Source of the DNA: Nymphaea colorata
Lineage: Eukaryota; Streptophyta; Magnoliopsida; Nymphaeales; Nymphaeaceae
Length of the DNA: 64,000 nt
Assembly (NCBI RefSeq): GCF_008831285.2
Contig: NC_045144.1
Coordinates: forward strand, 19,917,716 to 19,981,715
Reading direction: 5' to 3'
Shown here: positions 62,023 to 64,000 of the stretch, one piece after another
Position numbering within the stretch: the first letter of the stretch is position 1
Layout: every line of letters starts with the position of its first letter
The notes under the pieces: model-generated
Databases searched by the model: none
What the model saw: the letters and a program-made list of their open reading frames with translations, nothing else
Told to the model about the DNA's origin: nothing
Program-made: the position numbers and the translations under genes

Positions 62023-62222
62023 TTAGGCGTGGCAAGCTAGATCCAGCAGCACGTCCAAAACTAACCGGATCTCAACTGAGACCTTCAAGTCCAATACGAT
62101 GCGCATCACCGGCGGGCAATAGAGCCAGACCACCGTCACGGTCAGAGTGACAGCCACCTTTAGGGCGCTGGGTAGGGGGATGGCGCCGACGGCCCTCTTC
62201 AGGCAAACCTTTCCGGCTAGGT
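62023..62222 (-). pseudogene. 5'-truncated wax synthase-like gene fragment
   Basis: The minus strand encodes a peptide matching the C-terminal 65 or so residues of the gene at 56560-57711: VCLKRAVGAIPLPSALKVA, then WLYCPPVMRI, then EIRLVLDVLLDLA, and a TAA stop at 62023-62025. Relative to the intact gene a 9-bp in-frame deletion removes three residues around the last membrane segment. Homology stops abruptly near 62222 with unrelated sequence upstream. The rest of the gene, including the active-site His, is missing. It is the relic of a duplicated copy. Confidence 0.85.
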
Positions 62223-64000
62223 CGGAACTCTTTCGACTGAGATGACAAAGACATTTTCATTTCTGCCCCCATAAATTTATGTTCTTTTTCATGAACAGTG
62301 TCATGATTGAAAACGAAAAGTATTTTCAGAAAAGTTAACCGAGTTCTTCGATTTGTAAAATCCCAAGGTTTGTCCGAAAACTTAACTGGGTCGTTGGGCT
62401 AAAACCTCTTCGTATGTGCTGGAGGAGAATGTTGTGTATAATAGAACGAATTTTGTAAATAAGAAGTAACAAAAGGGCCTTGGTCTTCATGTTTAGCTGT
62501 TCGTCTCTCTTCGGGATGGCCTTGTTTAAATGTAATCTTTAGTTGTAAACAAGCTACCATCTTGTCAATTAATTCACAGAACAGAAAGCAGATTGCCAAA
62601 CTGTATATGCGCCTGCAGCAACCGTTTTGTCTAGAGACCAAAAATTTCTGTTCCACTTATTCATTTTTTATTGTAGAGAGTTGCTATTTTAGCGTTTAAT
62701 GATCTTCTTTGACAGATTTCAACTCTTATATGCTTGGATTAGGTTGCTTACTTGACAGTGGCGAAGATGTCAGACCTCTTTGAAATGAGATCTGCCAAAT
62801 GAACAAATCTGCTTTCAATCGTTTGGAGAACAAAGTAGTGGGCAGTACTACACAAACTGTTGGATCTGCTTTCAATGATTTGGCCAAGAGAAAAGAATAC
62901 AGTAAAACACAAAGAGTTATCTTATAGATGTAGTTGGCTGGAGTAGGACTGAGACTTGCGCCGTTATCATGTGGAAGATCGGTTTCCCCAATGACAACAA
63001 AAAAAGCTACATAAAAGCAAAAGCAGGCGCAATAGGTAACTATCAATATGACTAATGGCCACAGTGCATTCAGCACCATGTCAAGAGCCAAAAAAAATCA
63101 TTGAAAAATGGCAGCCAAATTTTGCTTGCCTACGAATAATTGCATCATATTGGTTCTAGTTGGGTCTCCTGCAATTGATCCTCACTTCACCTTGGGTTCC
63201 AGTGAGGGGGCTAAGGTTCGCCATCTTGGCCATCGCATTGGCGAAGTCGTTCAGTACTGTAAGTTCTGACAATGGAGTCAGTGGCTCCGCCATTAAAGAG
63301 GACCTGTATTTCCGAACCAGTGTTAAACTTAAAAAAACAAAAATGTCTGTGCCGTCTCGTTTCTTTGAACATATTTTCAGAAACGGAGTTCACGAATCGC
63401 CACCCAGTTTTGCAAATTCTGGTCTCTGGCAACGCCTGAAAACATGCCTCTTAAGCTTAAAATTTCCCTCGCCTCTCCTTCAGCTTTGAAAACGGTTTCT
63501 ATTATGTTTTCTATGAACTAAGTTATGAAAAATAGTTTTCTTGCTCAATTGGGATTTCATAAATAGTGATTACTGTGGACTTTGAGGCTTAATATTAGAA
63601 TATTGAGGTATAATTTTGGTCCCTTTCTATTTGTATGCTGGTTCTATTTATGAGCTTATTACCTTGACTGAAAATGAATTGGGATCCTAAGTTGGGTATA
63701 GTTTAGCTGATACGAGATTAACAAAACAGATTGAGTTCACACTTATTATTAAAGGTTGACCTTGTAGAAAAATAACCGAAGGTATATAAAAGACATGCGG
63801 GTCGGTTTAGAGAATTAGTATAGTTGGATTTGGATCTCATTTATCTTAAAATAGATGTTTTGGTTTATGTAAGTTTGAATTCAATTATGTTTTTAACTAA
63901 TCATACCAGTGATGCGCTGAATATCCATTGGTACATATTCCGTTTGATTTGAAATATGATTCATTGTGAAAAAACAGGTTTAGAATACATCACCTTGAAC
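62223..64000. other. Right-end spacer; no gene supported
   Basis: Open frames here (for example minus 62726-63091, starting with a hydrophobic stretch) match no family. A short internal direct repeat of ATCTGCTTTCAAT occurs near 62808 and 62866. No element ends are defined. Anything continuing past 64000 cannot be judged. Confidence 0.45.

Noticed and set aside
62726-63091. 121-aa minus-strand frame with a hydrophobic start
   Set aside because: The start is membrane-like but no family is recognised, and the distal half contains an internal repeat typical of non-coding sequence.

Overview
The window is nuclear DNA from a flowering plant. The AT-rich background, GT-AG introns, a plastid-targeted FtsZ1, plant-type TAF6 and PP4 proteins, a telo-box ribosomal-protein promoter and many (TA)n and (GA)n microsatellites all agree with this. 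The lineage cannot be fixed from sequence alone. The long introns and the lack of grass-like GC gradients suggest a non-grass angiosperm, possibly an early-diverging one; that last point is inference.

Six genes can be reconstructed by hand. On the + strand at the left are the protein phosphatase 4 catalytic subunit (PPX, 8 exons, 2531-12858) and, 1.7 kb downstream, TFIID subunit TAF6 (12 exons, 14599-23803). On the - strand follow ribosomal protein eL38 (3 exons, 25366-28148) and the plastid division GTPase FtsZ1 (6 exons, 30631-35161). A 14.5 kb gene-free, repeat-rich stretch comes next. Then come a small + strand DUF971 (GBBH-like N-terminal domain) protein (5 exons, 49695-51692), more repeats, and an intronless - strand MBOAT wax-synthase-like gene (56560-57711). 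A truncated copy of the 3' end of that gene lies 4.3 kb further on (62023-62222). All exon models splice in frame to full-length proteins of the expected family size: PP4 305 aa, TAF6 541 aa, eL38 69 aa, FtsZ1 407 aa, DUF971 protein 144 aa, wax synthase-like 383 aa.

The genes are unrelated housekeeping functions (signalling, transcription initiation, translation, plastid division, probable Fe-S-linked mitochondrial function, lipid acylation), not a pathway. The order PP4 (PPX) - FtsZ1 - MBOAT wax synthase is, as I recall, also that of an Arabidopsis chromosome 5 segment, so the window may be an old conserved block with TAF6, eL38 and DUF971 as differences.

No new defence, biosynthetic or mobile coding system was found. 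The most interesting items are an in-frame, stop-free 81-nt intron in TAF6, a 6-nt tandem splice acceptor at the GTP-binding loop of FtsZ1, a perfect 23-bp hairpin at 48136-48188, several non-autonomous transposon-like elements with recognisable inverted ends or flanking duplications (3937-4561, 8148-9024, 39888-40107), and an AT-rich dispersed repeat present three times, each next to a microsatellite.
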